Positions 26,500 to 36,916 of a stretch of DNA of 64,000 nt are shown here, piece after piece; within the stretch, counting starts at the first letter, position 1; every line of letters starts with the position of its first letter. The notes below the pieces were generated by a model. The model worked only from the letters and a program-made list of their open reading frames with translations, searched no databases and was not told the DNA's origin. Source of the DNA: Bacteroidota bacterium. GTDB lineage: Bacteria > Bacteroidota > Bacteroidia > M30B66. The position numbers and the translations under genes were made by a program. Where the stretch lies: positions 1 through 64,000 of the forward strand of contig JAIXYK010000054.1 in NCBI GenBank assembly GCA_027490225.1. The letters are read 5' to 3'.

Positions 26500-27597
26500 A
26501 TGAATTTGAAAAATATTCAAACCGAGGTTGACGCTGGTTTTTTGTATGATTTATTAGCAAAACAAGAGAAAGACGAAAATGTAGCCAACGTTTTTAGGCA
26601 AATGAGTGAAATTGAAAATAGTCATGCACTCATATTTATGCAAAAGAATAATATCGATGTTTCCCTACTTCCAGGACCTTCTAATAGGGCTAAAATATTA
26701 AAATTTATAGGCAGTGTTTTAGGTTATGACTATGTTTTAGGTGTATTATTAGATACAGAAAAAAGTATTGCAAGTTCTGTTATAAATGCCAGGAAAAGCA
26801 GCAATTCAGCTGCATCTATTTCTGATACAGCGCATGTTACAATTTTAAAGAACATTTTAAATAACAATCAGAATATTTCAGGTTCAAACTTAGCCAGATT
26901 CGAAAAGAGACACCGTTCAGTTGGAGGAAATGCTTTACGTGCAGCAGTTTTAGGTGGAAATGATGGTTTGGTTTCTAACTTTAGCTTAGTTATGGGAATT
27001 GCCGGTGCAACAAGCGGACAAAGTGAAGTTTTGTTAGCAGGTGTAGCTGGTTTATTAGCCGGTGCTTTGAGTATGGCTTTAGGCGAATGGATTTCTGTAA
27101 AAAGTTCTCAGGAGCTTTACGAAAATCAAATGCAATTAGAAATGGAAGAATTAGAACACAATCCAGAAGGAGAAGAAAAAGAATTGGCATTGATTTATAT
27201 TTCCAAGGGCATTCCAGAAGCACAAGCCAAAAGCATGGCCAAACAAATAATGACCAATATTGAAAATGCACACGAAATCCTAGTTAAAGAAGAACTTGGC
27301 ATCAGTAAGGAAGATTTACAAGGTTCAGCGATGGAAGCAGCAATTACTTCATTTTTATTGTTTAGTATTGGAGCTATTATTCCTGTTATCCCTTTTTTCT
27401 TTTTTGTAGGATTTAAAGCAATAATTTTAAGTGCCTTTTTAAGCGCAATTGGACTTTTTTTAATTGGAGCTTCAATTACCTTGTTTACTGGAAAAAGCAT
27501 ATGGTTTTCAGGATTTCGTCAGGTATTGTTTGGATTAGTTGCCGCTGGTATAACTTTCGGAATAGGTAAATTAATTGGTGTGGCCGTGTTGGGTTAA
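26500..27597 (+). CDS. Ferritin-like domain fused to VIT1/CCC1-family iron/manganese transporter
   Basis: A 365-residue membrane protein. Residues 1-130 look like a rubrerythrin-type helical domain with metal-binding acids and histidine (EKDENVANVFRQMSEIENSH). The VIT1/CCC1 domain follows: RAAVLGGNDGLVSNFSLVMG (about 146-165) is its hallmark, five membrane helices are visible, and an acidic cytosolic loop (LEMEELEHNPEGEEKEL) lies after helix 2, where VIT1 binds transported metal. Similar fusions (MbfA type) export iron and protect from peroxide stress. Here the direction of transport is inferred. The DUF2231-like gene follows 44 bp downstream. Confidence 0.88.
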   Translation: MNLKNIQTEVDAGFLYDLLAKQEKDENVANVFRQMSEIENSHALIFMQKNNIDVSLLPGPSNRAKILKFIGSVLGYDYVLGVLLDTEKSIASSVINARKSSNSAASISDTAHVTILKNILNNNQNISGSNLARFEKRHRSVGGNALRAAVLGGNDGLVSNFSLVMGIAGATSGQSEVLLAGVAGLLAGALSMALGEWISVKSSQELYENQMQLEMEELEHNPEGEEKELALIYISKGIPEAQAKSMAKQIMTNIENAHEILVKEELGISKEDLQGSAMEAAITSFLLFSIGAIIPVIPFFFFVGFKAIILSAFLSAIGLFLIGASITLFTGKSIWFSGFRQVLFGLVAAGITFGIGKLIGVAVLG

Positions 27598-27641
27598 AAT
27601 TTTATATTTACAAATTAATTTACATTCAAACTTAAATTACC

Positions 27642-28115
27642 ATGAACGACGCACATTTACATTTACTTTTCAATCACCTTCCAATAATAATTCCCATTGT
27701 TGGCTTATTAGTGCTTTTTGTAAATATTATAATTCGCTCAGAAATTGTGCAAAGAGTTGGTTATTTAATTTTGATTTTAGGAGCTATCGCAACAGTACCC
27801 GCATTTTTTACGGGTGAAGGCGCCGAAGAAATAGTCGAAAATATCGATGGAATTACACACGATATAATCCATGAACACGAAGAAGTGGCTGAAACTTTTG
27901 CCATTTTATCGTATATTTTAGGAGCTCTTTCCTTAGTAGGCCTTTGGGCAAATTTAAAGCGAAAATCTTTTTCTCTTTGGCTCGGTTATGCCATTTTTGC
28001 TTATGGATTTGTAGTCCTTGTTTTTGCCCAACAAACTGGAGTAACAGGAGGCGAAATCAGACACACAGAAATTAGAAAAGGTGCAGTGATTTCAAAAGAA
28101 ATAGAAGCTGATTAA
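27642..28115 (+). CDS. DUF2231-like four-helix membrane protein
   Basis: A 157-residue inner-membrane protein with about four helices (9-28, 36-55, 83-104, 110-130). The N-terminal histidines in DAHLHLLFNHLPII and a middle HDIIHEHEEVAETF are typical of DUF2231-type proteins, which are thought to bind haem or metal. It follows the VIT transporter in the same direction, which suggests a joint redox or iron job. That link is inference. Confidence 0.75.
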   Translation: MNDAHLHLLFNHLPIIIPIVGLLVLFVNIIIRSEIVQRVGYLILILGAIATVPAFFTGEGAEEIVENIDGITHDIIHEHEEVAETFAILSYILGALSLVGLWANLKRKSFSLWLGYAIFAYGFVVLVFAQQTGVTGGEIRHTEIRKGAVISKEIEAD

Positions 28116-28522
28116 ACTTGCTTTGAAATTATTTTGATTGATTTATCCAAATTGATTAAATAAGTTGCTTTGAAATTTTATTATTTATAACAACACTTTT
28201 TATTTTAATTGTTTGAAATTAAATATTATTTAGACTTTTTGTTTTTTATGTTGAGCGTATTTATTAATTTTTAGTGATATTTCTTACTGAAGAGGTATTC
28301 AGAAAATATTTTATTTATCAGCGAAAGATTCCACTATATTTTGGTTTTTAATTTTAAATAAAGGAACTTATTGTATTTATAATCAGAGTATTATGTTGCA
28401 ATAAGGTTTCAAATATCTAAATACTACGAGTAAGATATAAGTTAAATTAGCGTAACAAGTCCAGCATTTACGGGTATAAATCATAACGAAATACCTAATT
28501 GTACTCGATTCTATAAGAATTA
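28116..28522. other. 407-bp AT-rich intergenic region with a 13-bp direct repeat
   Basis: No open frame or RNA gene was recognised. TTGCTTTGAAATT occurs twice, at 28118-28130 and 28165-28177 (47 bp apart). The promoter of the giant PKD gene should lie near the right end, but I found no TAnnTTTG box close to its ATG. Confidence 0.5.
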
Positions 28523-31500
28523 ATGCTGAATTTTCTCCATAATTTGCACCTGAGGTCAAGCTTTTGCTTGATATTACTGCTTTTTAGCATTTCGGAGAAG
28601 GTATGTGGACAAGCTCCAGTTGCTAATTTTACAACAAACATTCAATCAGCATGTGCACCATTGAGTGTAAACTTTACAAATACTTCCACCAATGCAGTTT
28701 CTTATCAGTGGAATTTTGGAAATGGCAATTTCTCAACACTTGCTAACCCTCAAAATGTTTACATTCAACCTGGTACTTTTACTGTTCAACTAATCGCCAT
28801 TGGAGCTAATGGATTGAGTGATACTTTAATCCTGACAGATTACATAACTGCTGCTCCTGGTCCTCAATTGAGCATTTCGGTAAGCCAAATTGATGGCTGC
28901 GAAGATTTTACTGGATTTCAATTTACTTGTACCACACCTGATGCATTGAATTTAAATTGGGATTTTGGAGATGGTTCAACTTCTTCTTTACAAAACCCAA
29001 CAAAATTCTACACCAATGTTGGGAATTACTCTGTTAGTTTGCTTGGGACAAATAGTAATGGATGCCCAACTGCAGTAACATTGGCAGATACCTTAAGTGT
29101 TATTGCTTTACCTACAGCAGGATTTACAGTTGATGATATTGAGACTTGTAATCCTTTACAGTCTTTTCAATTTACAAGTACAACCAGCACAAATGATACT
29201 TATTTGTGGGATTTTGGAGATGGAACTACCAGCAATTTAATCAACCCTAGTCATGTATTTGCTTATCCAGACACTTTCACCGTTCAACTTAAAATTACAA
29301 ACTCTTTAGGTTGTGCTGATTCTCTTATCATAACGAATTTAGTAACTGTTCATCCTGACAATACACCACAAATAAACGCTACAGTTCTTAGTGGTTGTTT
29401 ACCATTGGCTTCCTCGCTTTCAAGCAGCAATACAACTGGAGCTGTTTCTTATAATTGGACCTCTAGCGACGGACAATCCTCTGTTTCTCCTGGTTTTTCT
29501 GTTACTTATTTTCCAGCAGGAAGTTATAATATCAACCTTACGGTGGAAATGCCCAATGGCTGTGTTTTTAGTAATCCACAACCAACTGTAATTCAGGTTA
29601 ATCCTAAACCAGTTTCATCGTTTACAGCCACTAATACCAATGGGTGCGCACCTTTAAACGTGCAGTTAACAAATACTTCTACCGGCGCTACTAACTACTT
29701 TTGGACATTTGGTGATGGAAACGTTTCTTTTGATGCTACGCCTCAATATTCGTATACACAACCAGGAACATATACCATTACTTTAAAATCTTTCAATGAA
29801 TTTGGTTGCTGGAGAACAAGTACATTTTCTCCTATTGTTGTTACTGCGCCTACAATTACTGCAAACATGAGTAACAATGTAGGTTGCCCTCCGCTTAATG
29901 TTTCTTTTACCAACACTACAATCAATGCCATTTCATACTTATGGGATTTTGGAGACGGCACAACATCAACAGAATTAGCGCCTCAACATATATATGATAC
30001 CCTAGGGCAATATCAAGTTACTTTAGTAGCTTACGGTTCGGGAGGTTGTACAGACACATTAGTATTTCCTACAATGGTGAATGTTTCAGCTCAATTGGCC
30101 AATTATACGATTCCTCCACCAATTGCGGGTTGTGAGCCATTTACAACTACATTTGGTTTAAACGACCCTAATATTTCTTCTTTTTTATGGGATTTTGGAG
30201 ATGGAACAACTTCTACTGAAGCAAATCCTTCGCATACATATGCCAATACAGGAACATACACGGTTTCTCTCGAAATTAATGATGGTACCGTTTGTAATTT
30301 GGCTTATCCTGTTTACCAACAAATTACTGTTGAAGGTATTACTCCAACATTTAGTGTATCAATAGACCCTTGTCCTCCTTACGCTGTTCATTTTACCGAT
30401 ACTGTTTCAGACGCGGTTTCTTGGTTATGGGAATTTGGCGATGGAACTACTTCGACTTTACAAAATCCAACACATATTTACCCCAACACAAATAATTATC
30501 ATGTTGGGTTAACAATAACAACATCTGCTGGCTGCACAAGGACTTTTGCGGCTTTTAATGCTGTTACTTTTACCAATTACCAGCCGTCATTTACCACTAA
30601 TTATTCACCAAATCTAGTTTATCCTTTAACAGTAAGTTTTACAGGAAACCCTGCATCCGCTAGTTCATGGCTTTGGAATTTTGGCGATGGATCTACATCT
30701 ACGCTCCAAAATCCTTCGCACGTTTACCAGGTGCCAGGAAACTATGTAGTAACATTAACTACTGTTTCAAATGGGTGTACTTTCACAGTTTCTGGAAATC
30801 CTATAAATCCTACCAATAATGGAAGTGGGGGAACAGTTGATCCAATTACAACTTTACCAAGCATACCATTTGTTTCATGCGCGCCTGCAACAATTGCATT
30901 TTTCAAACAGTCAATTAACCATCAAGTTATACAGTGGAATTTTGGCGATGGTACCACATCAACAGCATCAAATCCCTTAAAGATTTACACAACCCCAGGT
31001 TTTTACAATGTGTCTTATCAGGCAATGACACCAAGCGGCTTGCAAACCATCATTTATCCTCAAAGTTTGCATATTGGAGGGTATACGCCAGACATAGTTC
31101 TTACAACTTCAAACGATTGTGATAGTTTTTACATTGCAACCAATTTGTCTAATGCAGCATTGTTTGACCAAGTGCAATGGAAATTTGGAAACAGTCCTTT
31201 TTATAACGGTGTTCAAGTAAGTTACCAAACAGCATTTTCTAATTTGGCAATAAATGTTCAAGCTTTTGTTACCGATACATTGGGCTGCAATGCAATTGGA
31301 AATAACAATATCTTAATGAACAAGCCAATGCCGTTTGTTTCTTATCCAACAACAGTTTGCAGAGATTCTATCCACTTTATCCAATTGGGAAATACTACAG
31401 GTTTATCGTTTATTTGGGATTTTGATGATGGCACAAGCTCTACAGAAACTTCTCCGGTTCACCAGTACGATTCAACAGGAGCTTATAATGTTGTTTTGAC

Positions 31501-34315
31501 TATTAATACTGATCAAGGCTGCTCTGATACTTACACTTTAAGCCCTCAAATAATTTTTGCAACACCTAACTTACAAAATGTAATTGTAAACGGTGATTGG
31601 GACGGCTGTGCTCCCCATGCCATTGAAATTATTTATCCAACACCATTGGCTTTTGTAAATTACGTTCAGGATGGAATCTTTTTAACCAATTCTGATACAT
31701 TAAGAATTAGTTACCCAGATACAGGAAGTTATCCTGCATTGATAATGGTAGCAACTGCTACTTGGATTCCTGGTTGCAGAGATACAGTAGAGTTTCCAAC
31801 CATTCATGTGTATGATGCGTTTGCTGATTTTAGTTTCACACAAGATTCTTATTGTTTGCCTATAACGGCTCAATTTACAGATGAGAGTCCTGAAGCTGTT
31901 TCATGGAGTTGGAATTTTGGAAATGGAATAACATCAACCGAACAAAACCCGCAGATTGTATTTAATGAAGAACCTGAAGATACCGTTCAGTTAATCATTA
32001 CCACAGCTTTTGGCTGTACTGATACAATTGTAAAATCGGGAGTTTTTATGTATCAATTCCAGCAGCAAATTGCATTTCAGGGCGTTTGTAATCCACTCAC
32101 AGTAAACTTTGATGCATCTTCTAATTTGCCTACCCAATACGAATGGCATTTGGGAAATGGAGAGATATTAACCGATTCCACTTTCCTTTACACTTATACC
32201 GAGGATGGATTGTATTCTCCATATTTAGTAGGAATTTCAAATACTGGCTGCAGAGACACCACATTTTTAGATACCATTATTCGTGTTTCCAGTATACAGG
32301 CAGATTTCAATTCTCCTTTTGAAGCAGCATGTGCACCTTCGTTTGTTGAATTTTTTAATACAGGAACAGGAGCAGTTGCATGGGAATGGAATTTTGATGA
32401 CAACAGCGGCTCAATCTTAGAACATCCAATAAAATTATACGATTCACCGGGAGTTTATTCTATTTCTCTTGCTGTAACTTCGGTTGATGGTTGCAGAGAT
32501 ACATTAATAAAAACTGATTATATAACAGTGCTGGGGCCTGCAACTTCTTTTACAGTTTCATCTCCAACAGGATGCGCAGGCAGACAGTTGCAGTTTACCG
32601 ATTTGTCAACTGGTGCCCAAGAATGGGAATGGAATTTTGGAGAAGGTTCAACTAGCGCTGAGCAGTATCCAACATTTACTTATGAAACTCCTGGAAACTA
32701 TATCGTTACATTGTTTTCAAGAGATTCCATCGGTTGCTCTGCATTTTATTCAATTCCAGTTCCATTCACCGTAAATCCTTCGCCTGATGCGCAATTCGAC
32801 GTAATTAGTGGAAGCGGATGCACACCTTTTTCACCCGTTCTTGTTAATCAATCTTTAAACGCAATCAATAATTTCTGGAATTTGGGCGATGGCTCTGCAA
32901 TTCAATCAGATACGATTCCTTTGCATACCTACACGCAAGCAGGTCTTTATACTATTGATTTGATAGTTGAAAATCAGTTTGCTTGTTTTGATACAATGAG
33001 TGTAGATTCAATACATGCTTTGCTCGTTCCACAAGCTGCATTATCACTAGAACCACTTAATACATGCGCTCCAATTGAAGTACAAACAACTAATGAAAGT
33101 CTTAATTTAGAAAACCCCTCTTATTTACTCACGTTTTCAAACGGAATAAGTGGCATAAATCCAGATTCAACTTACGAATTTATGGAACAAGGTTTTTACT
33201 CTTTATATTTCAAAGTTAACAACGCAAATGGATGCTCTGATACAGTTGAATATGTTAACGCATTTGAAGTTTTACCTTCCGATCCTCCTCCAGCAATGAG
33301 AATTCTAAGAGTGTCGGTAGAAAGTCCAACTTCTGTTGTAATTGAATGGAATGAAAACTTTAACCCTAATTTTTCGCATTATAATTTGATTCGAAGAACT
33401 AGCGGAATTGCTGATTATTCATTATTAGCGACAATTACAGACCCGCATCAACTGGTTTATTATGATAGTCAGGTAAATACATTTGATTCTGTGTATTGTT
33501 ACCTCTTAGAAACTGTTGATTTTTGTGGAAGAAAATTACCTGTTGACAGTTTAATTGCCCATTGTACTATAAACGTTGAAGTTGAAAACTTTGCAAATCA
33601 AGGCAATGATGTAAAATGGTCTCCTTATGTTGGAAGAGCACCTGGAGGATACGTAGTTGTGAGAACAAATGAAAGCACAAATATTAGCGAAGGTATTGCA
33701 ACTGTAAGTGGAGACTCTACACATTATTTAGATAATGACGTATTTTGTCCTGTAAAGTATAGATATGAGATTCTTGCAATTGAACTTGATGGGTTATCGC
33801 ATTTGGAATCATCTTCTGATTATGATTTAGCGCCACCAATTGAAAATCCATTTGTGAATCAATTTGTGAATGTAGGTAGAAGTACAGTAGTTGATAATTC
33901 AAAAATATTAACTGAATGGGCCGCTCCTGATTTGTATTTAGATAAAGTGGTTGGTTATACCATCTACAGGGCAGATGGAAACAGTAATTATAAGTTTCTT
34001 ACTGAAGTTCCTGTAAGTCAACAGTTTTACATGGATGAAGATGTTGATGTAAATAATAAAAAATATAAGTATCAGGTATTCACAAGAAACGTTTGTGATG
34101 TTGAATCTGGTAAAGGTGTAGAAGGTGATAACATCGTTCTTCGCATAAAACCTTACGATGAACAGTTAAATGAATTAATTTGGACACCTTACGAAAGTTG
34201 GGGGCCTAACGGAGTGAATTTTTATACCATAGAAAAACAAAAAGAAGACGGAACCTGGGAATTTATTATTTCATTGCCAGGATTTGTAAATTCTTATTTG
34301 GATGAGAATTATTAA
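28523..34315 (+). CDS. Giant secreted PKD-repeat protein lacking a recognisable T9SS sorting domain
   Basis: A 1930-residue exported protein. The signal peptide ends near EKVCGQ (residue 30). About 18 PKD-type repeats of 80-95 residues fill most of it, each with the WxFGDGTTST core and many with a starting CAPL/CxP cysteine. The last ~350 residues change to Fn3-like modules (VVIEWNENFNPNFSHYNLIR, DKVVGYTIYRADG). The chain then stops at SYLDENY in the middle of what looks like another Fn3 module. There is no CHU_C or type A domain, although proteins of this build normally end with CHU_C. The next gene starts 42 bp later, so a simple frameshift cannot restore it. A role in adhesion or as a cell-surface scaffold is inferred. 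Confidence 0.88.
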   Translation: MLNFLHNLHLRSSFCLILLLFSISEKVCGQAPVANFTTNIQSACAPLSVNFTNTSTNAVSYQWNFGNGNFSTLANPQNVYIQPGTFTVQLIAIGANGLSDTLILTDYITAAPGPQLSISVSQIDGCEDFTGFQFTCTTPDALNLNWDFGDGSTSSLQNPTKFYTNVGNYSVSLLGTNSNGCPTAVTLADTLSVIALPTAGFTVDDIETCNPLQSFQFTSTTSTNDTYLWDFGDGTTSNLINPSHVFAYPDTFTVQLKITNSLGCADSLIITNLVTVHPDNTPQINATVLSGCLPLASSLSSSNTTGAVSYNWTSSDGQSSVSPGFSVTYFPAGSYNINLTVEMPNGCVFSNPQPTVIQVNPKPVSSFTATNTNGCAPLNVQLTNTSTGATNYFWTFGDGNVSFDATPQYSYTQPGTYTITLKSFNEFGCWRTSTFSPIVVTAPTITANMSNNVGCPPLNVSFTNTTINAISYLWDFGDGTTSTELAPQHIYDTLGQYQVTLVAYGSGGCTDTLVFPTMVNVSAQLANYTIPPPIAGCEPFTTTFGLNDPNISSFLWDFGDGTTSTEANPSHTYANTGTYTVSLEINDGTVCNLAYPVYQQITVEGITPTFSVSIDPCPPYAVHFTDTVSDAVSWLWEFGDGTTSTLQNPTHIYPNTNNYHVGLTITTSAGCTRTFAAFNAVTFTNYQPSFTTNYSPNLVYPLTVSFTGNPASASSWLWNFGDGSTSTLQNPSHVYQVPGNYVVTLTTVSNGCTFTVSGNPINPTNNGSGGTVDPITTLPSIPFVSCAPATIAFFKQSINHQVIQWNFGDGTTSTASNPLKIYTTPGFYNVSYQAMTPSGLQTIIYPQSLHIGGYTPDIVLTTSNDCDSFYIATNLSNAALFDQVQWKFGNSPFYNGVQVSYQTAFSNLAINVQAFVTDTLGCNAIGNNNILMNKPMPFVSYPTTVCRDSIHFIQLGNTTGLSFIWDFDDGTSSTETSPVHQYDSTGAYNVVLTINTDQGCSDTYTLSPQIIFATPNLQNVIVNGDWDGCAPHAIEIIYPTPLAFVNYVQDGIFLTNSDTLRISYPDTGSYPALIMVATATWIPGCRDTVEFPTIHVYDAFADFSFTQDSYCLPITAQFTDESPEAVSWSWNFGNGITSTEQNPQIVFNEEPEDTVQLIITTAFGCTDTIVKSGVFMYQFQQQIAFQGVCNPLTVNFDASSNLPTQYEWHLGNGEILTDSTFLYTYTEDGLYSPYLVGISNTGCRDTTFLDTIIRVSSIQADFNSPFEAACAPSFVEFFNTGTGAVAWEWNFDDNSGSILEHPIKLYDSPGVYSISLAVTSVDGCRDTLIKTDYITVLGPATSFTVSSPTGCAGRQLQFTDLSTGAQEWEWNFGEGSTSAEQYPTFTYETPGNYIVTLFSRDSIGCSAFYSIPVPFTVNPSPDAQFDVISGSGCTPFSPVLVNQSLNAINNFWNLGDGSAIQSDTIPLHTYTQAGLYTIDLIVENQFACFDTMSVDSIHALLVPQAALSLEPLNTCAPIEVQTTNESLNLENPSYLLTFSNGISGINPDSTYEFMEQGFYSLYFKVNNANGCSDTVEYVNAFEVLPSDPPPAMRILRVSVESPTSVVIEWNENFNPNFSHYNLIRRTSGIADYSLLATITDPHQLVYYDSQVNTFDSVYCYLLETVDFCGRKLPVDSLIAHCTINVEVENFANQGNDVKWSPYVGRAPGGYVVVRTNESTNISEGIATVSGDSTHYLDNDVFCPVKYRYEILAIELDGLSHLESSSDYDLAPPIENPFVNQFVNVGRSTVVDNSKILTEWAAPDLYLDKVVGYTIYRADGNSNYKFLTEVPVSQQFYMDEDVDVNNKKYKYQVFTRNVCDVESGKGVEGDNIVLRIKPYDEQLNELIWTPYESWGPNGVNFYTIEKQKEDGTWEFIISLPGFVNSYLDENY

Positions 34316-34331
34316 AAACAGCTAATTATTC

Positions 34332-34339
34332 TAAATTTG
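34332..34339 (+). promoter_or_regulatory. Candidate -7 box (TAAATTTG) of the delta-60 repeat gene
   Basis: TAAATTTG lies in the 42-bp gap after the PKD gene and ends 18 nt before the ATG at 34358. It suggests that the gene has its own promoter. Confidence 0.45.
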
Positions 34340-34357
34340 TGCTCTTAATCACAAATC

Positions 34358-35953
34358 ATGAAACTAATAGCTACATTCTTATTCATAACTTTAATCAGTT
34401 TTTCAAAAATTGGTAACGCACAAATCATTTGGGGAACCGATCCCACTTTCAATGGCAACGGCAAATTTACACATGATTATGGATTTTTTGATAACATTAC
34501 CAATGTAAAAATCCAACCGAATGACCAAAAAATTATTGCAATTGGAACAGCACTCAACCAAGCTTTTTCAGGTCGATTACTTGTGATGAGATTAATGCCT
34601 GATGGAACATTTGATAACACATTTAATGATTCTGGCTCGGTTGTTATTTCTGACTTTACAGAGTCTTATGCTTATGATTGTTTTATAAGAGATGATGGCA
34701 AAATTTTAATTGTTGGCGCAGCGGCAAATCCTAGTTATGAATTTAACATGGTTTTACTTCGCTTAAACGCTGATGGTTCAAGAGATGATAGTTTTGGAAC
34801 AAATGGAGTTGTTGTTACAGAATTTAATCAAAGAGATGAGTATGCGTATGGAGTAAGTAAACTATCTGATAATACTTTTATTGTTGCAGGTTCTATTGCA
34901 GATTCTTTAAATCAAGCAGTACCAACTATTGTAAAGTTTAAAGAAGATGGAAGTGTTGACCAGTTTTTTGGTAATAATGGAATCGTTCAAATTCCTGTTA
35001 TTTCGTCGGATAATGTTTTAAGAGATATTCTTATTCAGCCAGATAACAAGATTTTGGCAAGTGGACATTACGATCAGGGAATAACCGTTGGAGGAAATAT
35101 AAACTTCGATTTACTTTTAATCCGTTTAAACCCTAATGGAAGTTTCGATAATGGTTTTGGAACGAATGGGGTTGTAATTACATCTGTTTCTAACGAAAGA
35201 TTAGACGATGCGAATGGCTTGGGATTAACAAGTAATAATGATATTTTAGTTGGAGGATTTTCAGTTAGACCCGATGGTGGTTTCGATGCAACAATTCTAA
35301 AGTATAACGCAGATGGAACTAGCCAAACAACTTTTGGAACAAATGGAAGAGTTATCTTAGATATTGCTGCTCAAGATGTGGCGTATGATTTAGAGATTTT
35401 AGCAGACCAAAGTATTTTAATTGCCGGTTCATCAGGAGATTTATTTGGTACAGGCGAAGTTGATTATTTGTTGGTTAAGTACAAACCTGAAGGTGTGAGA
35501 GATAGCACTTTTGGAACAAATGGAATTATCTTAACTGCAGTTTTAAATAGTGTTGATGATGCTAACGCAATGACAATTCAGAATGATGGAAAAATTGTTT
35601 TAGCTGGAAAATCTACTGGAACTATAAACAATGATGTATCTCTTGTAAGATATTCTCCAACAGATTTTACTGGAATACAAAACAATCAAGATGAAAATTC
35701 TTTTAGAATTTTCCCAAATCCAGCTTTATCCAATACAACATTAAATATCTCTTTTAAAAATGCATTTAACGGTTCTATTTCACTTAGAATTTATGCCCTT
35801 GATGGAAAATTGGTGACGCAGAATAATTTATTTATTCAAAATAATTTTACCCAAACAACTTTACCAGTTAATTTACAAAGCGGAATTTATTTTGTAGAAA
35901 TTTCCAATCAAAATGGATTTAAAAATACCAATAGGTTAGTAATAAATAATTAG
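34358..35953 (+). CDS. Delta-60 repeat protein with T9SS type A sorting domain
   Basis: A 531-residue secreted protein. The signal peptide ends near SKIGNAQ (residue 22). About seven repeats of 50-60 residues follow, each with the delta-60 core PDGTFDNTFNDSG / NADGSRDDSFGTNGV and an interleaved KILIVGAA-type strand, as in a beta-propeller. The C-terminal 80 residues are a type A sorting domain (FRIFPNPALSNTTLNI, YALDGKLVT, LQSGIYFVEIS). Delta-60 proteins are common T9SS cargo with no known activity. Confidence 0.88.
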   Translation: MKLIATFLFITLISFSKIGNAQIIWGTDPTFNGNGKFTHDYGFFDNITNVKIQPNDQKIIAIGTALNQAFSGRLLVMRLMPDGTFDNTFNDSGSVVISDFTESYAYDCFIRDDGKILIVGAAANPSYEFNMVLLRLNADGSRDDSFGTNGVVVTEFNQRDEYAYGVSKLSDNTFIVAGSIADSLNQAVPTIVKFKEDGSVDQFFGNNGIVQIPVISSDNVLRDILIQPDNKILASGHYDQGITVGGNINFDLLLIRLNPNGSFDNGFGTNGVVITSVSNERLDDANGLGLTSNNDILVGGFSVRPDGGFDATILKYNADGTSQTTFGTNGRVILDIAAQDVAYDLEILADQSILIAGSSGDLFGTGEVDYLLVKYKPEGVRDSTFGTNGIILTAVLNSVDDANAMTIQNDGKIVLAGKSTGTINNDVSLVRYSPTDFTGIQNNQDENSFRIFPNPALSNTTLNISFKNAFNGSISLRIYALDGKLVTQNNLFIQNNFTQTTLPVNLQSGIYFVEISNQNGFKNTNRLVINN

Positions 35954-36324
35954 ATAGCTTCGTTTAGATAAGTCATTTATCAAATCGATATTGATATATT
36001 TATCTTACCCGATTTTCATTTTGTTACCGCTTCAGGCGAATGCAAAATTATGGCAAAGAATTACAGATTTCCCATCTTCGGAACGCGATGATGGGATTTC
36101 TTTTGGAAATACTCTCTTTTATTAACTGAACATTGATCAAGAAACCAAATTTTACAGCCGATCTTAACTCACATTTTCTGTTAAATTTTAAAAATGAATA
36201 TCCTTGCTGGATATATTATTTAAAGATTTCTGGTTTAGACTTTAACAAAATACTTAAGTTTACGGTAATTGATTAAAGCTTTAAAATCATAGTTGAAATT
36301 TACTTTTTTAATTGAGTTATTTTT
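35954..36324. other. 371-bp intergenic region with a short GC-richer patch
   Basis: No gene recognised. Bases about 36020-36100 are richer in GC than the flanks and hold a 7-bp stem TCCCATC/GATGGGA with a loop of about 13 nt. The minus strand of this patch is briefly open, which could be a gene or repeat remnant. The rest is AT-rich and presumably carries the promoter of the Crp-like gene. Confidence 0.4.
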
Positions 36325-36855
36325 ATGCAAACCGAATACACTTCTTTCATAGAAACTTTACTTACAAATTCAACAGAAATAAAAGTAAATCGTGACGAAT
36401 ATTTAATCAGAGAAGGAGAAATAGAAAATTATGTTTATTTCATTAAATCTGGTGCCATTCGCGTATTCTTGTTAAATGAATTTGAAGAATTAACCATCAG
36501 GTTTGGATATGCTAATTCGCTTATTAATTCTTTAACTTCATTTTTAAAAGCTACACCATCAGAATTTTATATTCAGGCTATTAGAAGTAGTACAATTGCA
36601 AAAATATCTCGGAAAACTTTCTTCGAAATTATCAATAAGAACGAAGCGTATAAGAATTTGTATTATCAAATTTTAGAGGATTTAATTACACAACAAATTG
36701 AAAGAGAAATTGATTTACTTACTTTTTCTCCTTCCGAAAGATTCAATAGAGTTGCTGCGAGAAGTCCTCAGTTATTTCAGGAAATTCCACTTAAATACAT
36801 TGCTTCTTATTTAAGAATGACACCTGAAACTTTAACACGAATCCGAAATTCTTGA
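36325..36855 (+). CDS. Crp/Fnr-family transcriptional regulator
   Basis: A 176-residue protein with a cyclic-nucleotide-binding-type beta-roll (about 10-120: DEYLIREGEIENYVYFIKSG) and a C-terminal winged helix (about 140-176: IPLKYIASYLRMTPETLTRI). The effector is unlikely to be cAMP, because a clear cAMP phosphate-binding cassette is not visible. The C-terminus ends roughly eight residues after the recognition helix, a little shorter than usual in this family but probably intact. It precedes a DinB gene by 61 bp in the same direction. Confidence 0.88.
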   Translation: MQTEYTSFIETLLTNSTEIKVNRDEYLIREGEIENYVYFIKSGAIRVFLLNEFEELTIRFGYANSLINSLTSFLKATPSEFYIQAIRSSTIAKISRKTFFEIINKNEAYKNLYYQILEDLITQQIEREIDLLTFSPSERFNRVAARSPQLFQEIPLKYIASYLRMTPETLTRIRNS

Positions 36856-36916
36856 TTCAAATCAATGTTTAATAAAATTTCTAAATGCAGCTTGCGTGTT
36901 GTAAAATTCAAATAAA

